NCBI GenBank assembly: GCA_000320545.1
Contig: ADNK01001460.1
Span: forward strand, 1 to 53,561
Reading direction: 5' to 3'
Length of the DNA stretch: 53,561 bases
Source of the DNA: Bigelowiella natans CCMP2755
Taxonomy: Eukaryota; Cercozoa; Chlorarachniophyceae
Numbering within the stretch: the stretch's first letter is position 1; every line of letters starts with the position of its first letter. The translations under genes and the position numbers were made by a program. Of this stretch, positions 1 through 10,448 are shown in pieces. Below the pieces are notes generated by a model. The model was not told the DNA's origin and did no database searches. It saw only the letters and a list, made by a program, of their open reading frames with translations.

Positions 1-603
1 GAGCAAGCAAAACAAGTATGCAGTATAAATCTAAGTGACGATAGCGTCTCGATTGTATATGCTGCAAGTATGTAGGGACTCATAGCATTGTTTTAATAGA
101 CCCCGAACGTGACTCGGTTCTCAAATCCACGTACACAGTGACTTATCAGAGTCCGCGCGGTCACATGTGCGGCTAAAGCTGTATTTGCATAAATTTATAG
201 AATATGCATTTATAATATATATACAAATATACATGTATACTAGGATATTTCGTGCTGTTTTTCTTTTCTTCTTCTTCTTCTTCTTCTTCTTCTCCTTCCA
301 GGCAGACCCCGACGGAAGCAGCGTGCCGCTGGAGTAGATACCCGTCGCGATCTATGGAAGGTCGTCTCTTCGTTATCAGGGTGTTCTGTGGGTGCTGGTG
401 CGAGTATTTCCCACCACCCCCCCACCCCCCCCCACCAGCCCTGGTACCAGGAAGTTGCGACATCACGCATCGTCCCCACAGATGTTGTAAACAGAGAAAA
501 CAGAAAGAGTGCTAGCGATGCGGGCGGCCGCATGGCCTACGTGTGATGGAGACTCACTGCTACTACCACTGCTACTACTACTTCTTCTACTCGTTTAACT
601 TAC
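1..603. other. No complete gene; possible 3' end of the MIP gene
   Basis: The MIP gene to the right runs toward this segment on the minus strand and should still need a second NPA box and helix 6. On the minus strand an open frame at about 300-533 follows an acceptor-like site near 534 and reads through GTMRDVATSWYQGWW. That loosely resembles the loop-E/helix-6 region but has no NPA, so I do not assign it. The segment also holds a (GAA)n-type tract at about 262-296 and C-rich runs at about 415-440. Confidence 0.3.
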
Positions 604-1560
604 AGCTGCGGCGACGAAGATCGGGGCCAGAATGGGACCGAAGATCTTTCCCTGATTTCACCATAGAAAGAGTTGTGAGGGCGCCATTATTTGCAACGGA
701 GAAGAAGAAGAAGAATGGGAAATTTGCTTCGCCCTTCCCGACGAAATTATCGCTGTGTGCGTGTGTGCATGTGCATGTGTGTCTGTGTGCGCGTGTGTGT
801 GTGTGTGTGCGTGTGCGTGTGCGTGTAGCTACAATATGTCGGGGCAAGGAGTTCTCAAAGAGAGATCGTCATCATTTAAAAGGATCAGGACGTCCTCACG
901 ATAGTTGGCGTAGTCTTATCATCACCAGCATCTAATCTCATCATCACCAAGACTCACCTGTCTAACATCGAAGGCTGTGCCATAGGCTACGACTATCACA
1001 AACATCCCGAATCCTGCCGTGCAGCAGGGCGCCAACAACGCGAGAGATGATCAGAAATGTCTCGCCGTGAGAAAGCGAGAGGGGAGGGAAATCAAACAAA
1101 TAAAGGGGGTGGGGGACGGGAGATCTTCTATTTCATCAGAGGCTGATATCTTCAGTAATACACCGAATTCTAGGAGGAATTGCTGCTTTCCAGAGAGATC
1201 TCCAACCGCACAGCCTGCTAATGCACCCTAGATTGTTGTGTGAAATAAAGCCAGAAACGTCGCTAAGTGCTCGAGCTTGTGGTCAGGTTTCAAGTCGCTG
1301 GCGGTGTCGTTACAAAGCGCAGGAAGCAGGATGAGGAGAACGTGGGGGATGGGGTGGGAGGGGGGGGGGGAAGAGTGATTCACTTGACCTGTCCTCTCGA
1401 GTTCTTTGTCCAGTTTATCGTATCATCTGGGAGGGCGTCCTAATGAGTAAAGATCGATCGCAAAGCAGATTAGAAAGATATCATAAAACAAGGGAGGGGG
1501 TGGGGGGGCGGGGGATCAAAGATGGCTCCTATATCCATCTCACAAACTGTCTGCATTCCC

Positions 1561-1604
<44 letters not shown>

Positions 1605-2211
1605 GTAATACGTAAAATAACTCCGTCGGTGTTAGCGTGCGTGTTGGCATGCAGTAGCATGGGGATGTGCTCTTGGGAAAAAGAGGATTTCGCACTTTCA
1701 TGATCTGGGCTCCGATCACTGCTCCCAACATCTGTGCACCGATGTATAAAAGTCCTCTCGCCGCAGGGGTGTGGCCTACGGCAGATAAGACGATAAGAAA
1801 GAAAGTTCGCCGTCGTTCAATCCGCCGCCGTACAGTGCCCCCCCCCCCCCCGCGCGCGCCCCTTCGGCGGAGGATTCTACCTGTCAGAGTCGTTGCGAAC
1901 GAGATCATAGGGTTGAGATGGCCTCCCGACGACGCGGCAAACGTGAGAATCATTAGACCTGCGATGTGATAACCCCCCCCAAAGGTCATCTACCAAGCGA
2001 GGCAGCAAAGGCGCCAAACATGTCGTCGCTCACCCCAAAGCATGCACAGGAGGTGGTAGGGGTGGAGAGAAAAGCACAAGGAAGGCAAGATGAAGCTCCC
2101 CGCAAGTACCGAGGATGAAGAAATGGGACACCGCCACTCCCAGAGCCGGGGGCTCGATAATGGGGGTAACAGTTGAACTAGGTTGTCTTCCAAATGATGA
2201 CAGAATGGCTC
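604..2211 (-). CDS. Aquaporin/MIP-family channel, partial gene model
   Basis: Membrane channel of the major intrinsic protein family, moving water or small neutral solutes. Seven minus-strand exons join with agreeing splice phase: 2110-2211, 1881-1958, 1696-1775, 1164-1227, 958-1013, 604-651, each flanked by GT-AG (six full exons, with 2110-2211 entered mid-codon from an unseen upstream exon). In order they encode helix 2 (PPALGVAVSHFFIL), the first half-helix box (SSGGHLNPMISFA), helix 3 (ARGLLYIGAQMLGAVIGA), loop and helix 4 (GDLSGKQQFLLEFGFG then MFVIVVAYGTAFDVRQ) and the start of helix 5 (GPILAPIFVAAA). About 140 residues are resolved against 250-300 for the family. Helix 1, the second NPA box and helix 6 were not found. 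The first box is NPM, not NPA, which would matter for the selectivity region. Aquaporin versus aquaglyceroporin cannot be decided. The family call rests on the ordered helices and their spacing. Confidence 0.85.
1564..1602. repeat. (TA)n microsatellite
   Basis: About 38 bp of uninterrupted TA inside the long intron between MIP exons 1164-1227 and 1696-1775. Confidence 0.95.
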
Positions 2212-3076
2212 CTAGGATAAATAGATGATTCACATATTTGTGCCGCTACTCCGAAGCATGTGTGGTAAGCATGCTAATTTAGGCTATTACTACTTCTACT
2301 ACTACTGCTACCACTACTACTAGTAGTACTACCAATAGATACAATCGTGAGAAAGGCCATTCCAAAGCACTCGATGAGGACTGCCTGTAAAGGTGTACAC
2401 GGGGCGGGGGAGTGGCGCGCGTCGCGCGCGTGGTTATGGAGGAGGGTTAACTAAGAGGCAGACGTGCGACCGGAAGGACTCAAAAATCCATATATCACAA
2501 TATTCATCACATCACAACACTTACTTTCCATAAATACGAATGAACAAGCTCATCCAGGCCCAAGACGCGCACCAGAAAGGGAAGCTCTGATTGACATTTT
2601 GTATGATCAGGGGAGGGGGGAGAGTGAGGGATACTGACATTTTATACGACTTCTTACTTCTTGAATCTTTTGTCGCCTTGATCTCCTCGGCTGATGGAGG
2701 GTGTCGAACCAACTAGGGGACAACCAGCATACAGGCACGCGTGTTGGGAAGATATTCTTTTCTCTCTCTCTCTCTCTCTCTCTTCTACTTCCCCCCTTCT
2801 CTCTCTTTCTCCCTTCTACTTCCCCTCCCCCTCGGATACTCTTCAAATTTGTTCATGCAAACCGAGGCTTGAAAGCGCCGGGGCTGGGTCCCTTCGCGTT
2901 TAAGGTCGTTACCTTAGATAGGTCAACGAGAGGCAGAAAACAGAGGAGAAGCACTCATAATAAAGCCAGCCCAAAAATTGGAGGCAACCGGGCCCAGGCT
3001 CCCCCCTCCCCACCACATCACCCCTTCCCATGCACTCTTCCCGTTGGCTCTCAGGAAGAGGATGTAACACAAACCC
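2212..3076. other. Spacer or unresolved 5' part of the MIP gene
   Basis: A helix-1 exon for the minus-strand MIP gene should lie here. The best-looking minus-strand frame (about 2527-2600, followed by a GTAAGT donor) does not splice in phase to the exon at 2211, so it is not annotated. A (CT)n tract lies at about 2759-2783, and a cluster of ACT/TAC triplets at about 2288-2330. Confidence 0.4.
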
Positions 3077-4370
3077 ATGGCTGCGGACATGGACAAGGGA
3101 GCGGGGGAGGGAGAGGAACGGAATTTGGAGGAACTCTTCTTGGAGCACCGACTAAGCGTTGATTTCGAAGGTAAACACATGCATTTTTAATCGTGCGACA
3201 ACATTTTACGTTGTCGCTGTAACGAATTTCTGCCTGTTCGAGCGCGTTCTCGGCTTGTCGCAGGACCCAAATTCGTCGCTGCCTCCCCTCGGCCACGTGG
3301 ACCCATACATGCTGCACCCCGGCTGCTGGCCCTCCCCCACGCTCGCGCTGGCGCTGCTTTTCACGGGGCTGGTGCAGGAGGTAGTTGAGAGGATTTGGTC
3401 GTCGTTCTTCCATCAACACGAGGAGGTTAATGGTGGATGGGTGATGATCAGGTGAGGGGCCGTGGTGGAGCTGCTACTCGTAACATGCGTCGTTTGCCCA
3501 GTATCGGCGCGGTGGCGCCCTTCACAGCGAGATTTGGCCGGCGGCGTTCCGACACCTCGGTTGTGAAAACTTCGTCGTCCCCAATCACGAAGGATCACAA
3601 CGCCTCGTCTTTCATCCGGGCAGGGACAGGCGCTGGCTGGGAATCCGACGTCTACGTCTTCGCTCTCGAGGTGAGGGGGGAACAACGATTAAAGGAGGAT
3701 GTGTGACCAATGCCTAGCTCCCACTACCACACCAATGTTATTATTCTTAATATCCTTTTTTTTTATGTTGCCTCTTGGCGACGGCGGCGACTTCGCGCAT
3801 CATCATCATCATCATCAATCACGCAGAACACTCTCGTTCCAAGCTCGAAACCGATCGACGAGTTTGCGTCAACGGATAAAAGATACGAGATTTCGGGCAA
3901 CGTTATTTTTGACAGGTGTGTGCGCTGCCCTCGTATTCTTCCTGGTCCTCGCGCGTGTCATCCAAGAACACGGCTCAGTGAGATTGCTGTTGATGTTTAT
4001 GTGAGCAGAGTGAGCGGTCTGCTAAACCGAATGAAGCAGCCATTCTACGTGCTTGCTGGGGTACAGAACTTAAATATACAAAGCCACTCCCCACCCCCAC
4101 CTCCTTCTCTTCTATTCGACATCACCGTCATTTGGCGTAAACAGGTTTCTGATCATGAGGCAAGCACGACATTACTGTCAATGGTAACAGAATTTTCGTC
4201 CAGATATCCACCTGCTTACATGCTGTGTTTTCCCGTTACACTGACAGGGGAAGAAGCTTGCTGATTTTGTACCCGGATCCCCCCGACTTTATGCGGGGAA
4301 GACGACGGCAGAAGCTAAAGTAGCTGCTCTCGTGACCATAAATGGGAGAACGGTACGAGATTTGGCGTTC

Positions 4371-4411
<41 letters not shown>

Positions 4412-4803
4412 TTTAGTATTGTGGCGGTCTCTTTTCAATCGATATCCGTGTGGCCCAGTCCTCTTTTCCAGTATTTTATCACTGATTTTCCGTGAACTTT
4501 CCTGCAATTCTTGCTGGGCGCCATGTTTATAAAATCGTTGCGTCATGCCTGCAGGCCCCAGGCATCCAGCTCAGCTACATCGACAGTGATGCCGCAACCG
4601 TCAGGGCCGTGCTGGAAACCCCAGAACTCTCTAATTGGAAGGTCTACTGGGCGGATTGGGCATCAGGGGCTACTGCCGGTGGTGGCCCGCCGAAAGAATT
4701 CCTCAATCTAAGCAAGGACCGCGGGCAGGTGCTCGAGGTGGGCACATTTGTCGAGCTCATCGACTTCGGAATGATTCTAGGCTATCATGATTGGGGTGTT
4801 TAG
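3077..4803 (+). CDS. HAD-like hydrolase family protein, divergent
   Basis: Resembles a haloacid-dehalogenase-like family known from plants and algae (recognised from pattern, not by search). Six exons agree in phase: 3502-3670, 3827-3915, 4009-4060, 4145-4183, 4248-4352 and 4555-4803 (stop TAG), about 230 residues. Landmarks in family order: motif I position DVYVFALE|NTLV, split by an intron; motif II-like stretch PFYVLAG then VSDHEAS; RLYAGKTTAEAKVAALV with the motif III lysine; IQLSYIDSDAATVRAV as motif IV; and WKVYWADWASG, matching the family's 'AdWGy' block. Motif I reads FALEN where the family has FDxDG, so the nucleophile Asp and the second Asp are both replaced. It may be inactive or a binding protein. 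An upstream exon 3077-3170 (MAADMDKGAGEGEERN...) is plausible, but the link across 3171-3501 is not in phase, so the start is uncertain. The internal exons are firm. Confidence 0.72.
4374..4407. repeat. (GA)n microsatellite
   Basis: Thirty-four bases of GA repeat within the last intron of the HAD-like gene. Confidence 0.95.
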
Positions 4804-6448
4804 TTCGGCCAGCACAGTGAATGCGCTGCTACTTCGATATGGCCTTGTGCATGAACATGCCATGCATTTGTTGGGACATCTTGTGGTTGCAACTGTGGTG
4901 GTGGAAAAAAAAAAAAAATATGAATTATAAATGCCGCACCACTGCTAGACTGGCACAACGCCTGCGCTGCGCTGCGGCAAGACGCCAAACCTTCGGTTTG
5001 AGCTAGCTTCGCTTGAAGAGCTGCGAGTCATCAACGATAATCCATGCAGAAATGTCATTGTTCGGAACGAATGCGCAAAGTTCATTTCTATGACAGAGAG
5101 GCAAGTTTGAGCAAATCAGAAAGTTCAAAAAAGTGCATGCCTGAAACATCCGGAACGAACATCAACATTGAACAAAGCATGTTTGATGCAAAAAACCACG
5201 TGAGCATGAACCACATGGGAGACAAGCGCAAACACATGCATGGCAGCGCCTCAACAAAAATCATTGCGAGGACTTGTCAGCACCCTGATGGTGCAGAGTG
5301 ACACAACCGACGTGTGTGTCAGCTGGAGTGAGGACAAGATCCATCATTCATCATCATTCCAGGTGATGTGCACGTCACCAGTCCACTCGAACGGGTCGTC
5401 ACTGGAAACTAGGATCGACGTGACAGAAGAGAATCATTGGATTGGCGTGCAGCAGCAAAAACATCGAACTGGACAATGATTCGACGGAAAGCCCTGCTAG
5501 CCTGTCAATTTCTTTGCCTGTTTGTCTGTGCGAAGCCAGCGAAGGTGCACCAGAAGAAGCCCCCAAAGCAAGGCACAACTTTTTGTTTGAAGACATGGCT
5601 TCAAAGCCACGCAGAGTGACAATGCTGTCATTGGGATCTGCGTGATGGTGGACCTGCCGGTTCCACGACGTGATTGTGGGGGTAGTTCCAGATCTGCAAA
5701 ACAAAACAATGCTGAGAGAGCTGCACGGGGAGTCTTCACGACTGTCATTTTCCCTTTGCGTTCAAGTGACGTTTTGGCCGCAAAGACCTTGTCGCCATCA
5801 ACAATTCCATCCCGGGGCGGCCCGGGAGCAGGAAGACTCATGAGTCATAGTTTTGTCTCGGGCTTCGAGCAGCGACGATTAGGAGGCTGTCCCAGGTGTA
5901 AATACATTTAATTAATTGATGATTGTGGACATTGCAACAGAGCGACAAGCTCGAAAATGGTCTTAAATAAAACCAGAGCTCAAACGACGTAGATCTACCC
6001 GGCGGCTGACCTAGCATTGGGTAACGTGTGTCATTTTAGGCAAAAATAAATTGTCATTTGCGATAAAACGACTGCGTTTGGTCCAAAAAAATATAGAAAC
6101 CGCCACGTTTGTAACCGACTGCATGGGACAAATTTCACCTATTTTGCCTGCGTTTAACCGCATTGCGCAGTGTTTTGACAGAAAAAGCCGTTTCCAAATT
6201 TGCTTGCATACGTGTAACCGCATTGGCAGTGTTTTTACAGGAAAAACCCCTTTCAAATTAGATCTTTTTAGAATATGTCATGTCTGATCCAAAATCAAAA
6301 AAGCTGCTCACGGTTTTCCAACCACATAAGATGCAAATAAAACCATGTAATGAAATAAATCTTTACAAATAGCCTCAACAGTCATTTGACCGTCTTTTGG
6401 GGGAGTAGAAGGGCGGTGTGCCAAATTACACAAGGCTGAGCGGCCACA
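4804..6448. other. Intergenic, no gene supported
   Basis: Short open frames occur on both strands (for example 5497-5841 on minus, 5642-5911 on plus), but none shows splice support, a recognisable motif or a credible composition. It contains a poly-A run at about 4906-4918, an AT-richer part after 5900, and the diverged tandem duplication at 6145-6259. Confidence 0.5.
6145..6259. repeat. Diverged tandem duplication of about 55 bp
   Basis: Copy one (6145-6200) and copy two (6206-6259) share the order AACCGCATTG, GCAGTGTTTT, ACAG, AAAA, CC, TTTC and AAATT with scattered substitutions and small indels. It lies upstream of the giant surface-protein gene. Function unknown. Confidence 0.75.
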
Positions 6449-6702
6449 ATGATGTTTCGAAGGAATTCTTTCGGCGCTTGCGTTCTCTTCTGGAGCCTTG
6501 TCGCCGTGAATGCCAACCCCGAAGCGAGAGGGGCGCGTAGATTTCATGGACACGCCCTTTTCGATGAAGAAATGGCCCACATTGGGGACATGACGAATGG
6601 CGTTGTCTTGATGAATGACGAAGACATAGGCCAATCGGTTCGAGAATTTCATTTATGAACGAAACATACGCGTCTTAAAGAAATAAATAAATATATATAT
6701 AT

Positions 6703-6734
<32 letters not shown>

Positions 6735-9700
6735 TTAGAGATATATGAATGTGCTTATGAACACAAGTTTGCATACATTTATTTGAGTGTAACAATATAC
6801 ATTGTTCATTTATTTAGAATATTTTTATAATTCCATGAATATACAATTTCAAGAAGCAAATAACGGACGGAAGGGGATATTCGATGATATACGATCTGAC
6901 TCTGAGGGAGAACGTAACGTTGTTGGGCGATTTGAAGGAACACATGGAAATCGTCAACTGTTCGCGCTCAGAGATCACATTTTTCGTTCCTCCCTCCAAC
7001 TATGAATCCAAAGTTATTGATATGCTTCTTCCAGGAAAGGTCCTCAATGGAGACGCCTCTTGGCGCTGTCTTGATCGCTATAATCAATCTTACACTGCAT
7101 TCCAGCGTACAGTCGAAAATGTGATCGCCCTGGACGCACAGAAACAGGGAGGATTTGTAATACGGCTTAACACATCTGAAGCCAGTTTTAGTGACCTATT
7201 AGATAAGGGATCAAGCCTTACTCTCCGCAGAAATGGGTACCAAGAGCACTCCAACCCAGCTACCATTCATGACCCAGAAGAAGTCTATCAACGCAAATAC
7301 CAGGCAGCAAAGGCTATTCGGCTCGGCTTAAATCTAGGAGAGGACGATAGCTTTGAAAATTCAAAAATGCCCCAGGACTCTATGGAGCTCCCACATGAGA
7401 AAAAATCACGAAAGAAGATCAACTTGTTATCACTCGTAGATAAGGTTGCTGAATTTCGAAAAATTGAGACTGGCTTCTGCGAACTCTACCCGGGGTGCGC
7501 TACAATAACTTCTTCAGAGGACTGCGAACGAGCTTCAAAGGCTGATGGGTATAACGTAGAGGGGATCATGAATTGTGGTGATGATACAGTAAAACCAGAA
7601 AACGGCGGCCCAAAAGGTATGCATGGCAATAGACTGATTTTGTAGTTTTAAGTATTTGGTACTCCAGCAATTTCAGTCATACGATAAAATAGAATCACCA
7701 AACTTTGCTATGCAATAAAATGAAATATTTCTAATATTAATGAATTAGATCAATGTTGTTGTGTTTCTTCCGTTTTACCGCTTCTACTTCGAATCACAGC
7801 GTTTGTATTTTGTTAGGATGCTACTGCTGGGGAGGAAGTTTGTATCTTAATTCTCACTCCAGCAATGACATATGTGGATCACTTTCTTTTTTTTCATATC
7901 AAAACTGCATATGCAAATGCCATCCAGGTAAGCAAATTATATCCTCAGCAATCAGTTACTTGTACTGCACATGTCATTTGGCACGCACCCTGCCTCTTCA
8001 TTCACTCTTTCATACCTTCTCCCCCTCACTTTCTATTCTGCGGATTATATTACGTAGTGCTGTCGGAGAACACGTGCGTCTTCAAAAATGATGCAATATG
8101 CGATGACGGAGGGCCAGGCTCAAGGTATTCGGCATGTGAGTATGGAAGCGACTCCAATGATTGCGGACATAGGCCGACAACCCCACGAGCGAACGATGTG
8201 GAGATTGCTCTGGGGGAATTAACTAGCGAATTTGTGCTAGGCGAATCAATCAGAATTAAAGTCAAAGCTGGAATAGAGGGATTTTTAACACTAACAGTCT
8301 GCCAATTTGGATCTAGTTGGTTCTCTCAGAATGAAGAACCTCTTGCACGATATCGTCTTTGGGGGTATAATACGACCACTACAGAATCCATAAATTTCAC
8401 TGATTCTGCATACATCGGAAAGACTGTATGGTTAACGGATAAAGCCATTTGCGCTCTAAACGATCCGTTTCGAGACAGTGTCCGCATTGACGTGAAAAAG
8501 TGCAGGTTTACTACCCCGACGGCCAGCCAAAGTTTCATCGAAGGAGATCCTCTCAATTTTGAATTGAAGTGCGCGGATAACAGTTTCCAGACTAGCCCAT
8601 TGCGAATTGAACTGCGATATAATACTTACAGTTCGACGAACTTTAATTATCCTTTAGATCCAAAAAATTTTGGAAAAGTTACAAACTTCTTCTCCCCTAA
8701 TATGGTTCCTAGGGAAGTTGAAAGCAATATCGAGCACTTCTTTTTGCATACAACCCTAGATGATGGATCGATCGTCAAATCGCCTAAATTCAACATTCCT
8801 AGAATCATTCTTACCATTGTATCGCCGCAATTTGGAGATCGAATCGATCCAAGTGCTCCGCTGCTTGTTCTACTGTCTGGAGCAGATAGTTCGATCAGCA
8901 GTTTTAAAGTTAGGTTGATGAAAGTGAGTAGTTTGTGGCTTGACACCGAAATAAGCGTGACAACTGTTCCAAATCCTTCCGATAGACAAATCAGAATCTC
9001 AATACCGCCAACAGTGAAGCCATCTGCGTTCGAAAGCTACTACGTAGAGCTCCTATGGAGTTGCGGACTCTTCTCCTGTAGTAAAGCAGTATCTCACCCC
9101 TTTTCCATAGCGAATGAAACCAATGGCGATTTGAAAAAGGAAACGACGCTCAATTTATGTGACTGGAAGTTCAGCTGCTCCAATTGTCCGTACGACCCAT
9201 TTAATTCTACATTCAACTCTCTGCTTTGTAAAGGCGTTTGCAGCGATAATTTGGGGATTACTGCAGAAATCAAAAGCAATGCTCGCATCGTTGCTGAAAC
9301 ACACACCGATTTGTTCCACCTCAACATTAACCCCTTCGGTGGTAGTGAGGTAGGGTTTGTTGGTGATGTTGATTTCGCAGCAACTGTTACAATAAACTCT
9401 AGCTTTGGTGTCGCGTTCCAGCACAGGATGCCTGGCCCTCTTAGTTTTTCGATTCCATTTTATTACCCTTTGAAAGTCCCGTACACTAGCATTGCAGTCC
9501 ACTACGGGGCTAGGCTGGAATTGGAAAACAGCTTGATAGTACAGCTCGCCGGCCGTGGCCAGGCAAACTATACAAGGACCGCTGGTATGCTTTACAAACT
9601 GAAATTCAGCAATATTCTGCCTAAAGATAACCTAAACATTACCAAGTCAAAGGCTTATGGCGACGATGGGAAGCTCTCGGTAACTGCTAGCGGTATGGCG

Positions 9701-10374
9701 CGCTTTGTATTTCTGATGGAACCGAAGTTTGTCATCGATTTGCTCTCTATAGCAACATTTACGGTGAAGTATCCGGTTTTCATCAATACCACCTTTCACC
9801 TTAAATATCCAGCCTTTCCACCCATTCCAGGAGGTGCCTCGTTCCGAAAGTCTTTATTCCCATTGGACAGTTTCTGTGGTGTAGATCATTACCTCAGATT
9901 CTCAGTTTATCTCCAACTTGGCCCACCAGTGTTAAGGGCAGAGCTCTCCTTCGCTGTAATTCCACTAAAAATCTTTTCCGAACCGATCTGGAGCTATCCC
10001 AGCGGCGATGGGTGGCTTTCTTTGGGGAGTAGATATAAATTATTCCTATCTTCAGGATGTCTTATTACAGAGTCGCCAAAGCAGCTCAGCTTGCAACTGC
10101 AAATTTCGAATGCCGCGAGCTCTTGGGACGAGTTAAAAAGTGCAGCTCTTTTCGAACTAGTAAATGCAGTGCGAGCCAATTACACGTCCTTAAATCAAAA
10201 GAACTTCAACGCACTTCTAGGCTTTCTCACCGTCGATTTTTCCACTAGTCTTCCCAGCAGCCCATCCAGCGCTTCCAACACTCCAGTGCTACAAGAAAAC
10301 GGTGAGAGTTATTTTCCCGAGACTCAGAATAAATATGTAACGCGCTTCTCCATGTAAATTTACTTAATTTTAAT

Positions 10375-10413
<39 letters not shown>

Positions 10414-10415
10414 AC

Positions 10416-10448
<33 letters not shown>

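Noticed and set aside
240-533. Possible second NPA exon of the MIP gene
   Set aside because: In phase after exon 604-651, but no NPA-like box and a G-rich continuation, so left unassigned.
587-847. Minus-strand frame with (RT)n and (HT)n stretches
   Set aside because: Produced by the GT repeat; only the 48-bp MIP exon 604-651, in a different frame, has support.
2527-2600. Possible helix-1 exon of the MIP gene (minus strand, SFPFWCASWAWMSLFIRI)
   Set aside because: It is hydrophobic and followed by a GTAAGT donor, but the phase does not match the exon at 2211 and it lacks the usual AEF...GT pattern.
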